DNA of 64,000 nucleotides from Pseudoalteromonas sp. MM1 (lineage in GTDB: Bacteria > Pseudomonadota > Gammaproteobacteria > Enterobacterales > Alteromonadaceae): the NCBI RefSeq assembly GCF_030296835.1, contig NZ_AP027922.1, positions 744,001 to 808,000 on the forward strand, in the 5' to 3' direction. Below are positions 1 through 7,474 of the stretch, in pieces. Position 1 is the stretch's first letter, and the number at the start of each line of letters is the position of its first letter. The notes beneath the pieces were generated by a model, which saw only the letters and a list, made by a program, of their open reading frames with translations, ran no database searches and was not told where the DNA came from. The position numbers and the translations under genes were made by a program.

Positions 1-1119
1 ATTAATAATGCCGTTAAGTTTACCCAGCAAGGAGAGGTAAAGCTCACCTGTAGCCGTGAAGAGCGAAGCGATGGCCCTTGGCTTGAACTTAAAATATCAG
101 ACACAGGGCAGGGGATCCCAGAGGATCAACTCTCGCGTATTTTTGATATGTATTATAAAGCTCCAGATCTAAGCGGTAAAAATGCGATTGGCTCAGGCAT
201 TGGTTTAGCCGTTACCAAAGCGTTAGTCAATGCAATGAAAGGTACTATTTCTGTAACCAGCACAGAAGGTGAAGGCAGTTGCTTTACAGTAAATATACCG
301 CTTAGCTTATGTGTAGCGCCTACTGAACAAAGCTATGCAGGTAGAGGTTTATATATTTTACTTGTAGAGGATGTGCCATTAAATGCCGAAATTGCGACTA
401 ATTTGTTAGAGCAGCGTGGCCATGAGGTGATTTGGGCCGAAACCGGTGAAGATGCACTTTCGTTTGTAGAAACCGAAGACGAGCTTGATTTAGTACTACT
501 TGATATGCAACTGCCCGATATAAATGGTGATGAAGTGGCAAGACAAATACGTGCCGATAGCCACTTTGATAAATTACCTATTGTTGCGCTTACAGCGAAT
601 GTACGTAGCGCCGAAGAAGACCTAGAAGGTATTTCGGTGCAAGGGGCGCTTGCTAAACCCATTAATACAATAAAGCTTGATAAGATGCTCGCTGATTTGT
701 TTGATATTCAACAAAGTGAATCAGACAAGCCACTGCTAACGGTAAGTAAAGAAGCGCTTGAGAGCATTAATGCAAGTGTGCTTGATGTTGAAACTATTGA
801 AGACTTTGTAAACTCTATGGGGCTTGAAGTATTTAAGCGCAGCAGTGGTTTGTTTGAAAAACTAAACCCGCAATATCAGCAAGAGCTGCAAAGCGCGTTA
901 AACGAAAACGATAGGGAAGAGTACAAATCGGTGGCGCATAAGCTTAAAGGTGCGGCGGGATCTGTAGGATTAAACGACGTACAGTTACATGCTAAAAAGA
1001 TGGAACACGGTGCGCTTGATGAATCAGATGAGGTACTAAAAGAATGGTTAGATATATTGGCAGATAAAATAAATGAAGGACAAAGTGCCCTTCATTCTTT
1101 TTTACAATTATTAGAGTAA
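1..1119 (+). CDS. arcB: Aerobic respiration control sensor kinase ArcB, 3' part (5' end outside window)
   Basis: The reading frame is open from base 1, so this is the C-terminal part of a hybrid histidine kinase; the sensor and dimerisation regions lie upstream of the window. Visible in order are the HATPase domain (N box starting INNAVKFTQ, DTGQGIP, then GSGIGLAV), a receiver with phospho-acceptor Asp in VLLDMQLPD (partial residue 168), and an Hpt domain with His in AHKLKGAAGSVGL (partial residue 313). The IFDMYY segment and the HKxKGAAGSVG Hpt motif match ArcB rather than other tripartite kinases. ArcB relays phosphate from its own His through Asp and Hpt-His to ArcA when quinones are reduced. 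Its partner arcA lies immediately downstream on the opposite strand, which supports the identity. Confidence 0.88.
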   Translation: MNNAVKFTQQGEVKLTCSREERSDGPWLELKISDTGQGIPEDQLSRIFDMYYKAPDLSGKNAIGSGIGLAVTKALVNAMKGTISVTSTEGEGSCFTVNIPLSLCVAPTEQSYAGRGLYILLVEDVPLNAEIATNLLEQRGHEVIWAETGEDALSFVETEDELDLVLLDMQLPDINGDEVARQIRADSHFDKLPIVALTANVRSAEEDLEGISVQGALAKPINTIKLDKMLADLFDIQQSESDKPLLTVSKEALESINASVLDVETIEDFVNSMGLEVFKRSSGLFEKLNPQYQQELQSALNENDREEYKSVAHKLKGAAGSVGLNDVQLHAKKMEHGALDESDEVLKEWLDILADKINEGQSALHSFLQLLE

Positions 1120-1134
1120 GCGATTTACTCTAAT
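1109..1134. terminator. Hairpin between convergent arcB and arcA
   Basis: A perfect 9-bp inverted repeat, TTAGAGTAA at 1111-1119 and its complement at 1125-1133, with a 5-base loop. It includes the arcB stop codon and ends just before the arcA stop. There is no long T-run on either side, so termination strength is uncertain; it may act as a weak bidirectional terminator or 3'-end stabiliser. Confidence 0.45.
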
Positions 1135-1850
1135 TAAGCGTCGATTTTACCAATAAAGCGGTAACCTTCACCATGGATGGTGCTGATTAGCTCAGAAGTA
1201 GAATTATCACTTTCAAAGTGCTTACGAATACGACGAATCGTTACATCTACTGTACGGTCATTAGCACGAAGCTCACGGCCAGTCATATGCTTAATAAGTT
1301 GCTCACGGCTAAAAATACGGCCAGGAGAATCAAGCATTAAACGCAGCGCGCGGTATTCACCTTTAGGTAGGCGCTTAGCATCACCATTTGGTGACGTTAA
1401 ACAACGGCTGTTTTCATCAAGTTCCCAACCGTTAAATGTAATTACGCCGTTGGTTTCTAGCACTGACTCTTCGCCACCTAGCGCTGTACGAGTAATTAAG
1501 TTGCGAGCGCGTATAGTCAATTCACGAGGATTAAAAGGTTTAGTGATGTAATCATCAGCACCAATTTCTAAACCTAAAATACGGTCAACATCGTTATCAC
1601 GGCCGGTTAAAAAGATTAAACCGACTTTACGTTTTTGGCGTAATTCACGTGCTAAAATCAGCCCGTTTTTACCCGGTAGGTTGATGTCCATAACTACAAG
1701 ATTGACGTCATCATTATTTGTAAGCTTGTCATGCATATCATCGCCATCAATGGCTTCAATAACTTTGTAACCTTCAGCTTCAAATAAACTAACGAGGTTT
1801 AGTCGAGTTACGTCTTCATCCTCTACGATTAGAATGACTGGCGTTTGCAT
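1134..1850 (-). CDS. arcA: Two-component response regulator ArcA
   Basis: This 238-residue OmpR/PhoB-type regulator has an N-terminal receiver (acidic pair in VEDED, phospho-acceptor Asp55 in [13 protein letters not shown], conserved Lys in [10 protein letters not shown]) and a C-terminal winged helix ([15 protein letters not shown]). The start [12 protein letters not shown], the length and the [19 protein letters not shown] stretch match enterobacterial ArcA closely. ArcA-P represses aerobic respiratory and TCA genes under oxygen limitation. The gene converges on arcB with a 14-base gap between stops, so sensor and regulator are neighbours here, whereas they are unlinked in E. coli. Confidence 0.95.
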   Translation of the reverse strand: MQTPVILIVEDEDVTRLNLVSLFEAEGYKVIEAIDGDDMHDKLTNNDDVNLVVMDINLPGKNGLILARELRQKRKVGLIFLTGRDNDVDRILGLEIGADDYITKPFNPRELTIRARNLITRTALGGEESVLETNGVITFNGWELDENSRCLTSPNGDAKRLPKGEYRALRLMLDSPGRIFSREQLIKHMTGRELRANDRTVDVTIRRIRKHFESDNSTSELISTIHGEGYRFIGKIDA

Positions 1851-2340
1851 TATTAATTAACCTTTTTGGAATATTTTATTTACAAAAAATCGAATATTAA
1901 CTAAATAATTCGATTACTAGAGATTATAGGATTATACCCAAATGTTAACAAGAAAAAACAAGTTGGATAAAAATAAAACAGTAGGGGTGTTCCAAACTAA
2001 CCAAAAGGCATTGTGCAAAAACTACTGTTTAATGATATATAACGGATGCAGCTTTTTGAATTATGAAAACGAAGCCATTTCCTTTAATAATTGATACATC
2101 CACCAATTGCTTAAAGGTACTAAAAAATAATCGCGCAAATTCAAAACAGAATTATATCATTTTATAACCTTTCATCAATGTATGTGATACTGCAAAAGCA
2201 ATAAAGTTCAGAAATTGTATCGCCTAATTATTATATCAAGTTTAATAATTAAACATGAAATATCACATGCTCTCTCTATAAGGTCATTAAATGGTAATTC
2301 AAGTAAAAAGCGTAAATAAATATTCTTTTTTAAACATTTT
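1851..2340. other. Long AT-rich spacer between arcA and the orphan kinase
   Basis: About 490 bases without a credible gene. It holds the arcA 5' region, runs of A/T and several short AT-rich inverted repeats, for example around 2226-2252. The short open frame ending near 2208 has no family resemblance and no good ribosome site, so it is not called. The sequence downstream of the kinase stop (2341) shows no strong GC-rich terminator. Confidence 0.6.
1931..1961 (-). promoter_or_regulatory. Candidate arcA promoter
   Basis: On the minus strand a consensus TATAAT lies at 1936-1931, about 80 bases upstream of the arcA start. A TTGTTT is found at 1961-1956 with a long 19-base spacer, so the -35 element is weak. 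The -10 is convincing; the -35 is an inference. Confidence 0.45.
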
Positions 2341-3945
2341 TTATGGGATTGTAATAACAAAGCGCACACCGGGTTTAGCATCTTGGTCATACAGTATATG
2401 CCCGCCGAGCGCTTGGGTTACCAAGTTGTAGACTAAATGCATGCCTAAACCACTGGCCCCTTGGCCTCGCTTAGAGGTTACAAATGGGTCAAATATCCTA
2501 TTTTTGACATTTTTATCAACGCCTTGTCCGTTATCTGTGTAGATTATTTTTATTTGTGGGCCTGTTATTTCTATATCAAACTGAATATCGTTATTTTCGC
2601 TGTTGGTAAAACCATGTATGGCTGAGTTTAAAATGAGCTGTTGGAATATTTGTTGTAGTGGCTCTGATTTACTCTCAATTGTTAAATCACTCGGGCAGTT
2701 AATCATCACGTTAGGTTTGGAAGTTATTAACTCTGATTGAATCGACATTAACACGTCAGATATTAATTTATGGATATTTACATGGGTTTTAACCCCGTCA
2801 TCTTGAATTACAGCTACCTTTTTAAAGTTAGAGATCAGGTCGGCTGCTCGATTTAGGTTTCTATAAATTAAATCAAGGTTTTCGATACCTTCATCAATAA
2901 AGCGTTTTAATTGGTTAGAAGTGAGAGACTTATTATCAAAACTAAGCTGAATATCGGCAAGTTTGTCGCGCAGCAAGGTTGAGCCTGTAATACCCAGGCC
3001 AATTGGGGTGTTAACCTCATGGGCTACGCCGGCTACCATTTGTCCTAATGATGCCATTTTTTCGTTTTCTACTATTTGCTCTTGGTATTGGTGCATTCGC
3101 TCAAGAGTAGAAAGTAGCTCTTGGTTTGCTTCTCGCAGGGCTATTGTTCTTTGGTTTACCTTTTCTTCTAAGCTTTGGTTAAGTTGTTTTATTTCAAGTT
3201 TATCTTTTTCATGACGTTCTATTTGCTTACGGGTACGAGCAAGCATGATATTTAAGCTATTTGATAAGGCTGTAACCTCTTTTACACTTGTGCTTGGAGC
3301 GCGTACGTCATAGTTATGGTTTTTTGATACGTCTTGCAGTAATACACTTAAGTGCTCAATAGGGTTAGCGATACTCTTTTGGGTTTTTATCGCTATAAAG
3401 TACACAAAAAACAAAATAAATAGGGTAAGGAAAATATCTATAATTATTTTTTGTTTTATAAATTCATCTAGGCTTTCTAAGCTGCCACGCATATAAACGT
3501 AGCCAACCACTTGTTCGTTATTAAGCACAGGTGTTATTAGTTCAATGTAGTTATTGGTAACTCTTGGCTCGCTAAGCTCTTTAATACTGTCTACGCGCAA
3601 AGGAACTGGCGGGGTTTTTTTAGCATTAAAGCTAATAAAAAATACAGGTTTGCTCGATGATTTTTCTATGGCGTAAATATGAATATTTTTAACAAGAGGG
3701 ATTTTATCAAATGACTTTAGGCGCTTTTCTTCTGTTTTTCTGTCGTCTTTAACCAATGAGCCTGATGCATCAAACGCAACAATATCAGAGAGGATCACGA
3801 GTTTGTTTATGATCAGTTTCTTTTGTTCATTTACACTCATATAGGTAGAAATTGAAACCGATAAAGTTAAACAAATAGCGGTGATAATCATGATGGTGTT
3901 GATCAGCGCTTTTCGAATACTTTTTTGATGTACTTTTTTTGGCAT
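2341..3945 (-). CDS. Orphan membrane sensor histidine kinase (CHASE8-like sensor, HAMP, HisKA, HATPase)
   Basis: A 534-residue class I kinase. Residues about 15-35 form a membrane segment, followed by a periplasmic region of about 130 residues whose start (LSDIVAFDASGSLVKDD) resembles CHASE8-type sensors. A second membrane segment lies at about 168-188, then HAMP and a long coiled coil. The phospho-acceptor is His309 in VAHEVNTPIG, in the style of kinases with a GQMVAGVAHEVNTP H-box, followed by HATPase motifs (NSAIHGF, DNGQGV, GLGMHLV). It has no receiver domain and no response regulator beside it. The ligand is not predictable. The neighbours rsmC and trmB are housekeeping genes and give no functional clue. 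Confidence 0.8.
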   Translation of the reverse strand: MPKKVHQKSIRKALINTIMIITAICLTLSVSISTYMSVNEQKKLIINKLVILSDIVAFDASGSLVKDDRKTEEKRLKSFDKIPLVKNIHIYAIEKSSSKPVFFISFNAKKTPPVPLRVDSIKELSEPRVTNNYIELITPVLNNEQVVGYVYMRGSLESLDEFIKQKIIIDIFLTLFILFFVYFIAIKTQKSIANPIEHLSVLLQDVSKNHNYDVRAPSTSVKEVTALSNSLNIMLARTRKQIERHEKDKLEIKQLNQSLEEKVNQRTIALREANQELLSTLERMHQYQEQIVENEKMASLGQMVAGVAHEVNTPIGLGITGSTLLRDKLADIQLSFDNKSLTSNQLKRFIDEGIENLDLIYRNLNRAADLISNFKKVAVIQDDGVKTHVNIHKLISDVLMSIQSELITSKPNVMINCPSDLTIESKSEPLQQIFQQLILNSAIHGFTNSENNDIQFDIEITGPQIKIIYTDNGQGVDKNVKNRIFDPFVTSKRGQGASGLGMHLVYNLVTQALGGHILYDQDAKPGVRFVITIP

Positions 3946-4098
3946 TATTGCTGCGTCGCCTAAGTATGAATATTTATATTTAGACCTTTAGTTTAGCAAA
4001 AACCATAGAAAGTGAAGGGAAATAGTGAAATTAATTCTGATATTTATTCGAAAGTTAGGCTAAGTATTAATTACACTTAGCCTAATAAGTGTAATTAG

Positions 4099-5124
4099 TT
4101 AGCTACTGTAAACAGCAAATTTATTATTTTTGTACACAGTATGGAAGCTACCAAACTGCGCTTCTAAAATTGGCGGGTATTTTAAAAAGCTATTAGCCAC
4201 TATGCTGAGCTTACCTAACTTAGTTAAGTGTTGCTTAGCATTTGATAAAAATGCTTCTGCAATTGTGTAGTCGGTTGCTATGCCAGTATGAAAGGGCGGG
4301 TTACTAACTATTAAATCAAACTTGCCGCTAATATTTTTTAAGCCATCACTTAAAATAGTGCTGCCTTTAATATTATTAAGCTTTAATGTTTGCTCAGTAG
4401 CATAAGTTGCAAGTGCGCTCACATCGCTGCAAGTAAAAGTCAGTGCTGGGTTTTTAAGACCTAAAAAAGTGGCTATTAAGCCTGCACCACAGCCAAAATC
4501 CAGTACATTACCTTGTTTAGTCGTAGGGGCATTTTCTAATAACATTTTTGTACCAGCATCTAAAGCACCGTGGTTAAAGACTCCCGGAACACTGATAGCA
4601 TCAAACTCTATCCCAGCTACACTTACGGTAAACGTTTTATGGTAACGGCTAATATCAAAGGTTGGGTTGGACTCTAGCTGCTCAAATGAGAACAAAATAC
4701 AATGCTTAGCAGAGTCAATTTTATTACTGTATTGTGCTTTGCCTGCTAGCTGTTTTTCTATCGATTTAACACCACTTTTATTTTCGCCCACGACAAGTAG
4801 CTGTGCTTTTTTGTTAATAACGACGCGAATATTATCAAGTGCCATTAATACTTCAGGCTTTGATTTTGGGTAGTATAGAATAACTAAATCGTAATCGTTG
4901 GCGGCCATTTCATGGTTAACACACACGTTTATGCCATTTATTTTTTTAGCAAACTCCCCATTAGCATGGTTATAACTAAATGCGGTGATGGCACTTTGAG
5001 GATTTAGCTGCTTTAGCTCTGCTAAAAAGCCATCTTGAACAAAGTTGACCACCAAGATAGATTTTCCCACTAGTTCTTCGCTATTACGAAGTAACAGTAA
5101 ACTTGGGTTGGTTAATACGCTCAT
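4099..5124 (-). CDS. rsmC: 16S rRNA (guanine-N2)-methyltransferase RsmC
   Basis: This 341-residue protein has the two-domain RsmC build: a degenerate N-terminal methyltransferase-like half and an active C-terminal Rossmann half. The SAM-binding glycine motif DFGCGAGL lies at about 209-216, and the catalytic NPPF (IVSNPPFHTG) at about 275-278, typical of exocyclic amino methylation of guanine. The family modifies G1207 of 16S rRNA in the assembled 30S subunit. Length is usual. It lies 44 bases downstream of trmB on the same strand, so two RNA methyltransferases may be co-transcribed. Confidence 0.92.
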   Translation of the reverse strand: MSVLTNPSLLLLRNSEELVGKSILVVNFVQDGFLAELKQLNPQSAITAFSYNHANGEFAKKINGINVCVNHEMAANDYDLVILYYPKSKPEVLMALDNIRVVINKKAQLLVVGENKSGVKSIEKQLAGKAQYSNKIDSAKHCILFSFEQLESNPTFDISRYHKTFTVSVAGIEFDAISVPGVFNHGALDAGTKMLLENAPTTKQGNVLDFGCGAGLIATFLGLKNPALTFTCSDVSALATYATEQTLKLNNIKGSTILSDGLKNISGKFDLIVSNPPFHTGIATDYTIAEAFLSNAKQHLTKLGKLSIVANSFLKYPPILEAQFGSFHTVYKNNKFAVYSS

Positions 5125-5168
5125 AAATGGCTTTGCCTTACAAATTATTGATTAGTAAATTGGTGTAA

Positions 5169-5894
5169 TTATTTTGTGCGCTCAAACATTAAGTCCCACA
5201 CACCGTGGCCTAAACGGTGGCCGCGCTGTTCAAACTTAGTTAGCGGGCGCGAATCAGGGCGAGGTACATAGTCGTTAGTAGATGACTGATTTTTATAGCC
5301 TGGCGCTGCTTGCATAACTTCTAGCATGTGCTCGGCGTAGTTTTCCCAATCAGTGGCCATATGAAAAACACCGCCAATTTTTAATTTACTACGTAGTTTC
5401 TCAGCAAATTCTGTTTGCACTATACGGCGTTTATGATGACGCTTTTTATGCCATGGATCAGGGAAGAACAATTGCAGCGTAGTTAAGCTTTCATCAGCAA
5501 GGCAGTCAGCGAGTACTTCTACTGCATCGTGTTCAAATACACGTAAGTTAGTCACACCAGCTTCATCTGCATCCATTAAACATGCGCCAACGCCTGGGCG
5601 ATGTACTTCAATACCAATAAAGTTTAGGTGCGGTGCATTTTTTGCCATTTCAACTAATGACTTGCCCATACCAAAACCAATTTCTAATACTACATCGTTG
5701 TCGTTACCAAATACTTGGGCTAAGTCGAGCAGGCCGTTTTTGTGCTCAAGCCCCATAGTTGGCCAGCATTTTTCGATAGCGGCAGCTTGGCCTTTAGTTA
5801 AGCGGCCTTCGCGTTTTACAAAACTGCGAATTGTGCGGATATACTTACCTTCTTGCTTAGCTTGCTCAAGGTTGTTGTTACTTGATTCACTCAT
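5169..5894 (-). CDS. trmB: tRNA (guanine-N7-)-methyltransferase TrmB
   Basis: This 241-residue SAM-dependent enzyme carries the TrmB hallmarks: [14 protein letters not shown] (SAM loop), [15 protein letters not shown], and [15 protein letters not shown], the catalytic and tRNA-binding stretch. It forms m7G46 in tRNA variable loops. The divergent arrangement with mutY-yggX on the other side is the same as in E. coli. The N-terminus has an ordinary family-length extension. Confidence 0.95.
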   Translation of the reverse strand: MSESSNNNLEQAKQEGKYIRTIRSFVKREGRLTKGQAAAIEKCWPTMGLEHKNGLLDLAQVFGNDNDVVLEIGFGMGKSLVEMAKNAPHLNFIGIEVHRPGVGACLMDADEAGVTNLRVFEHDAVEVLADCLADESLTTLQLFFPDPWHKKRHHKRRIVQTEFAEKLRSKLKIGGVFHMATDWENYAEHMLEVMQAAPGYKNQSSTNDYVPRPDSRPLTKFEQRGHRLGHGVWDLMFERTK

Positions 5895-6055
5895 ATTATT
5901 GGCCTGACAAAAACAATGTGTTTAAAAATGGTTGCGTATTATCCCTGACCAGGCAGCTAATCACAAGTATTAGCGTGTTATAGCGCCTTCATCGCTTGAT
6001 CTTTTTATTAACTGCAATAGACTGAGCCGCTATTGAGCATGAGTAAAAGTAGTAT

Positions 6056-7117
6056 ATGTTGGATTTAAATAAACCCCAGTCAGACAAATTTGCTAACCAA
6101 GTAGTTGACTGGTATCACCTTCATGGGCGTAAAACCCTTCCTTGGCAGTTAGCTAAAACACCTTATAAAGTGTGGGTGTCGGAAGTAATGTTACAACAAA
6201 CGCAAGTTGTTACGGTTATTCCATACTTTGAAAAGTTTATGGCAAGTTTCCCAGATATTATTGCTTTAGCAAATGCAGATGAAGATTTAGTACTGCACCA
6301 TTGGACCGGCTTAGGTTATTACGCTCGAGCACGTAACTTACATAAAACAGCTAAAATAGTGCGAGATAAGTACCAAGGCGAATTTCCCACGACACTTGAA
6401 GAAGTCATGGATTTACCGGGAATAGGGCGCTCTACAGCAGGTGCTGTATTATCACTGTCGCTTGGTCAGCACCACCCTATTTTAGATGGTAATGTTAAGC
6501 GAGTGCTTGCTCGTTATTTTATGGTTGAAGGGTGGTATGGGGTAAAAAAAGTAGAAAACCAACTTTGGCATTTATCTACCCAGTTAACCCCTAAAAACAA
6601 TGTGACGGAATTTAACCAAGCCATGATGGATTTGGGAGCCAGCGTTTGCTCGCGCAGTCGGTTTGACTGCCAAGCGTGCCCACTTAATAGCGATTGCGGT
6701 GCGTTTAATGCTGGAAAGGTAAAAGAGTTTCCACATTCTAAACCTAAAAAATCGGTGCCTAAAAAAAGTTGTCATCAGTTGATTATTCAACATGACGAGA
6801 AAGTGTTAATGGAAAAACGCCCAAGTAGCGGTATTTGGGGCGGTCTGTTTGGCTTTTTTGAGTTTAACGAATACAGCGAAATGGTGTTATTTTTAAATCA
6901 GCAAGGTCTAACAGCCGAGCTGGAAGAGTTAATGCCTTTTACTCATGTGTTTTCGCATTTTGAGCTAACAATAAATCCACATGTGCTTAATATTAACGCC
7001 ATACCGGATGTAGTAAATGATAAACAACTTATCTGGTACCCACTCGATCAATCTATAGAGGTGGGTTTAGCCGCACCGACTAAAAAGTTGGTTAAACAAA
7101 TGAGCCCAATAGGTTAA
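6056..7117 (+). CDS. mutY: A/G-specific adenine DNA glycosylase MutY
   Basis: A 353-residue base-excision repair enzyme that removes adenine mispaired with 8-oxoguanine. The helix-hairpin-helix ([13 protein letters not shown]) and catalytic Asp ([12 protein letters not shown]) are present. The 4Fe-4S ligand pattern is intact (C-x6-C-x2-C-x5-C within [17 protein letters not shown]). The C-terminal NUDIX-like 8-oxoG recognition domain follows from about residue 235 ([17 protein letters not shown]). It is followed 33 bases later by yggX, as in many gammaproteobacteria. The ribosome site is weak, but no better start exists. Confidence 0.96.
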   Translation: MLDLNKPQSDKFANQVVDWYHLHGRKTLPWQLAKTPYKVWVSEVMLQQTQVVTVIPYFEKFMASFPDIIALANADEDLVLHHWTGLGYYARARNLHKTAKIVRDKYQGEFPTTLEEVMDLPGIGRSTAGAVLSLSLGQHHPILDGNVKRVLARYFMVEGWYGVKKVENQLWHLSTQLTPKNNVTEFNQAMMDLGASVCSRSRFDCQACPLNSDCGAFNAGKVKEFPHSKPKKSVPKKSCHQLIIQHDEKVLMEKRPSSGIWGGLFGFFEFNEYSEMVLFLNQQGLTAELEELMPFTHVFSHFELTINPHVLNINAIPDVVNDKQLIWYPLDQSIEVGLAAPTKKLVKQMSPIG

Positions 7118-7150
7118 ACTGTTAGCATTTAGCGCTTAAGAGAGTCAATT

Positions 7151-7423
7151 ATGGCACGTACAGTATTTTGTCAAAAGTTACAAAAAGAAGCCGAAGGGCT
7201 TGGATTTCAGTTATACCCTGGTGAACTAGGCGAGAAAATTTTTAATAATATTTCTAAAGAAGCATGGGGCCAGTGGCAGCATAAGCAAACTATGCTAATT
7301 AACGAAAAGCATTTAAATATGATGGACCCAGAGCACCGTACGTTTTTAGAAGAGCAGATGGTTGGCTTTTTGTTTGAAGACAAAGACGTAGAAATTGAAG
7401 GTTATCGACCTCCAGAAAAATAA
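7151..7423 (+). CDS. yggX: Probable Fe(2+)-trafficking protein YggX
   Basis: A 90-residue protein starting [17 protein letters not shown], with the conserved Cys7 and the central [14 protein letters not shown] segment of the YggX family. The family protects labile iron-sulphur clusters against oxidative damage; mechanism in this organism is inferred. Its place directly behind mutY, which encodes an Fe-S enzyme, matches the E. coli operon. A strong hairpin-plus-T terminator follows at 7436-7463. Confidence 0.94.
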   Translation: MARTVFCQKLQKEAEGLGFQLYPGELGEKIFNNISKEAWGQWQHKQTMLINEKHLNMMDPEHRTFLEEQMVGFLFEDKDVEIEGYRPPEK

Positions 7424-7435
7424 AACTGCAAATAT

Positions 7436-7463
7436 AAAAAAAGGGCTGTATAGCCCTTTTTTT
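7436..7463. terminator. Bidirectional terminator between yggX and the hybrid kinase
   Basis: A symmetrical hairpin (AAGGGCT, short loop, AGCCCTT) is flanked by A-run and T-run on opposite sides, so it can end transcription of yggX on the plus strand and of the kinase gene on the minus strand. Confidence 0.85.
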
Positions 7464-7474
7464 ATAGCTATATT

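Noticed and set aside
2208..2390. A 60-codon minus-strand frame between arcA and the orphan kinase
   Set aside because: It overlaps the kinase 3' end, has no ribosome site, no family resemblance and lies in AT-rich spacer.
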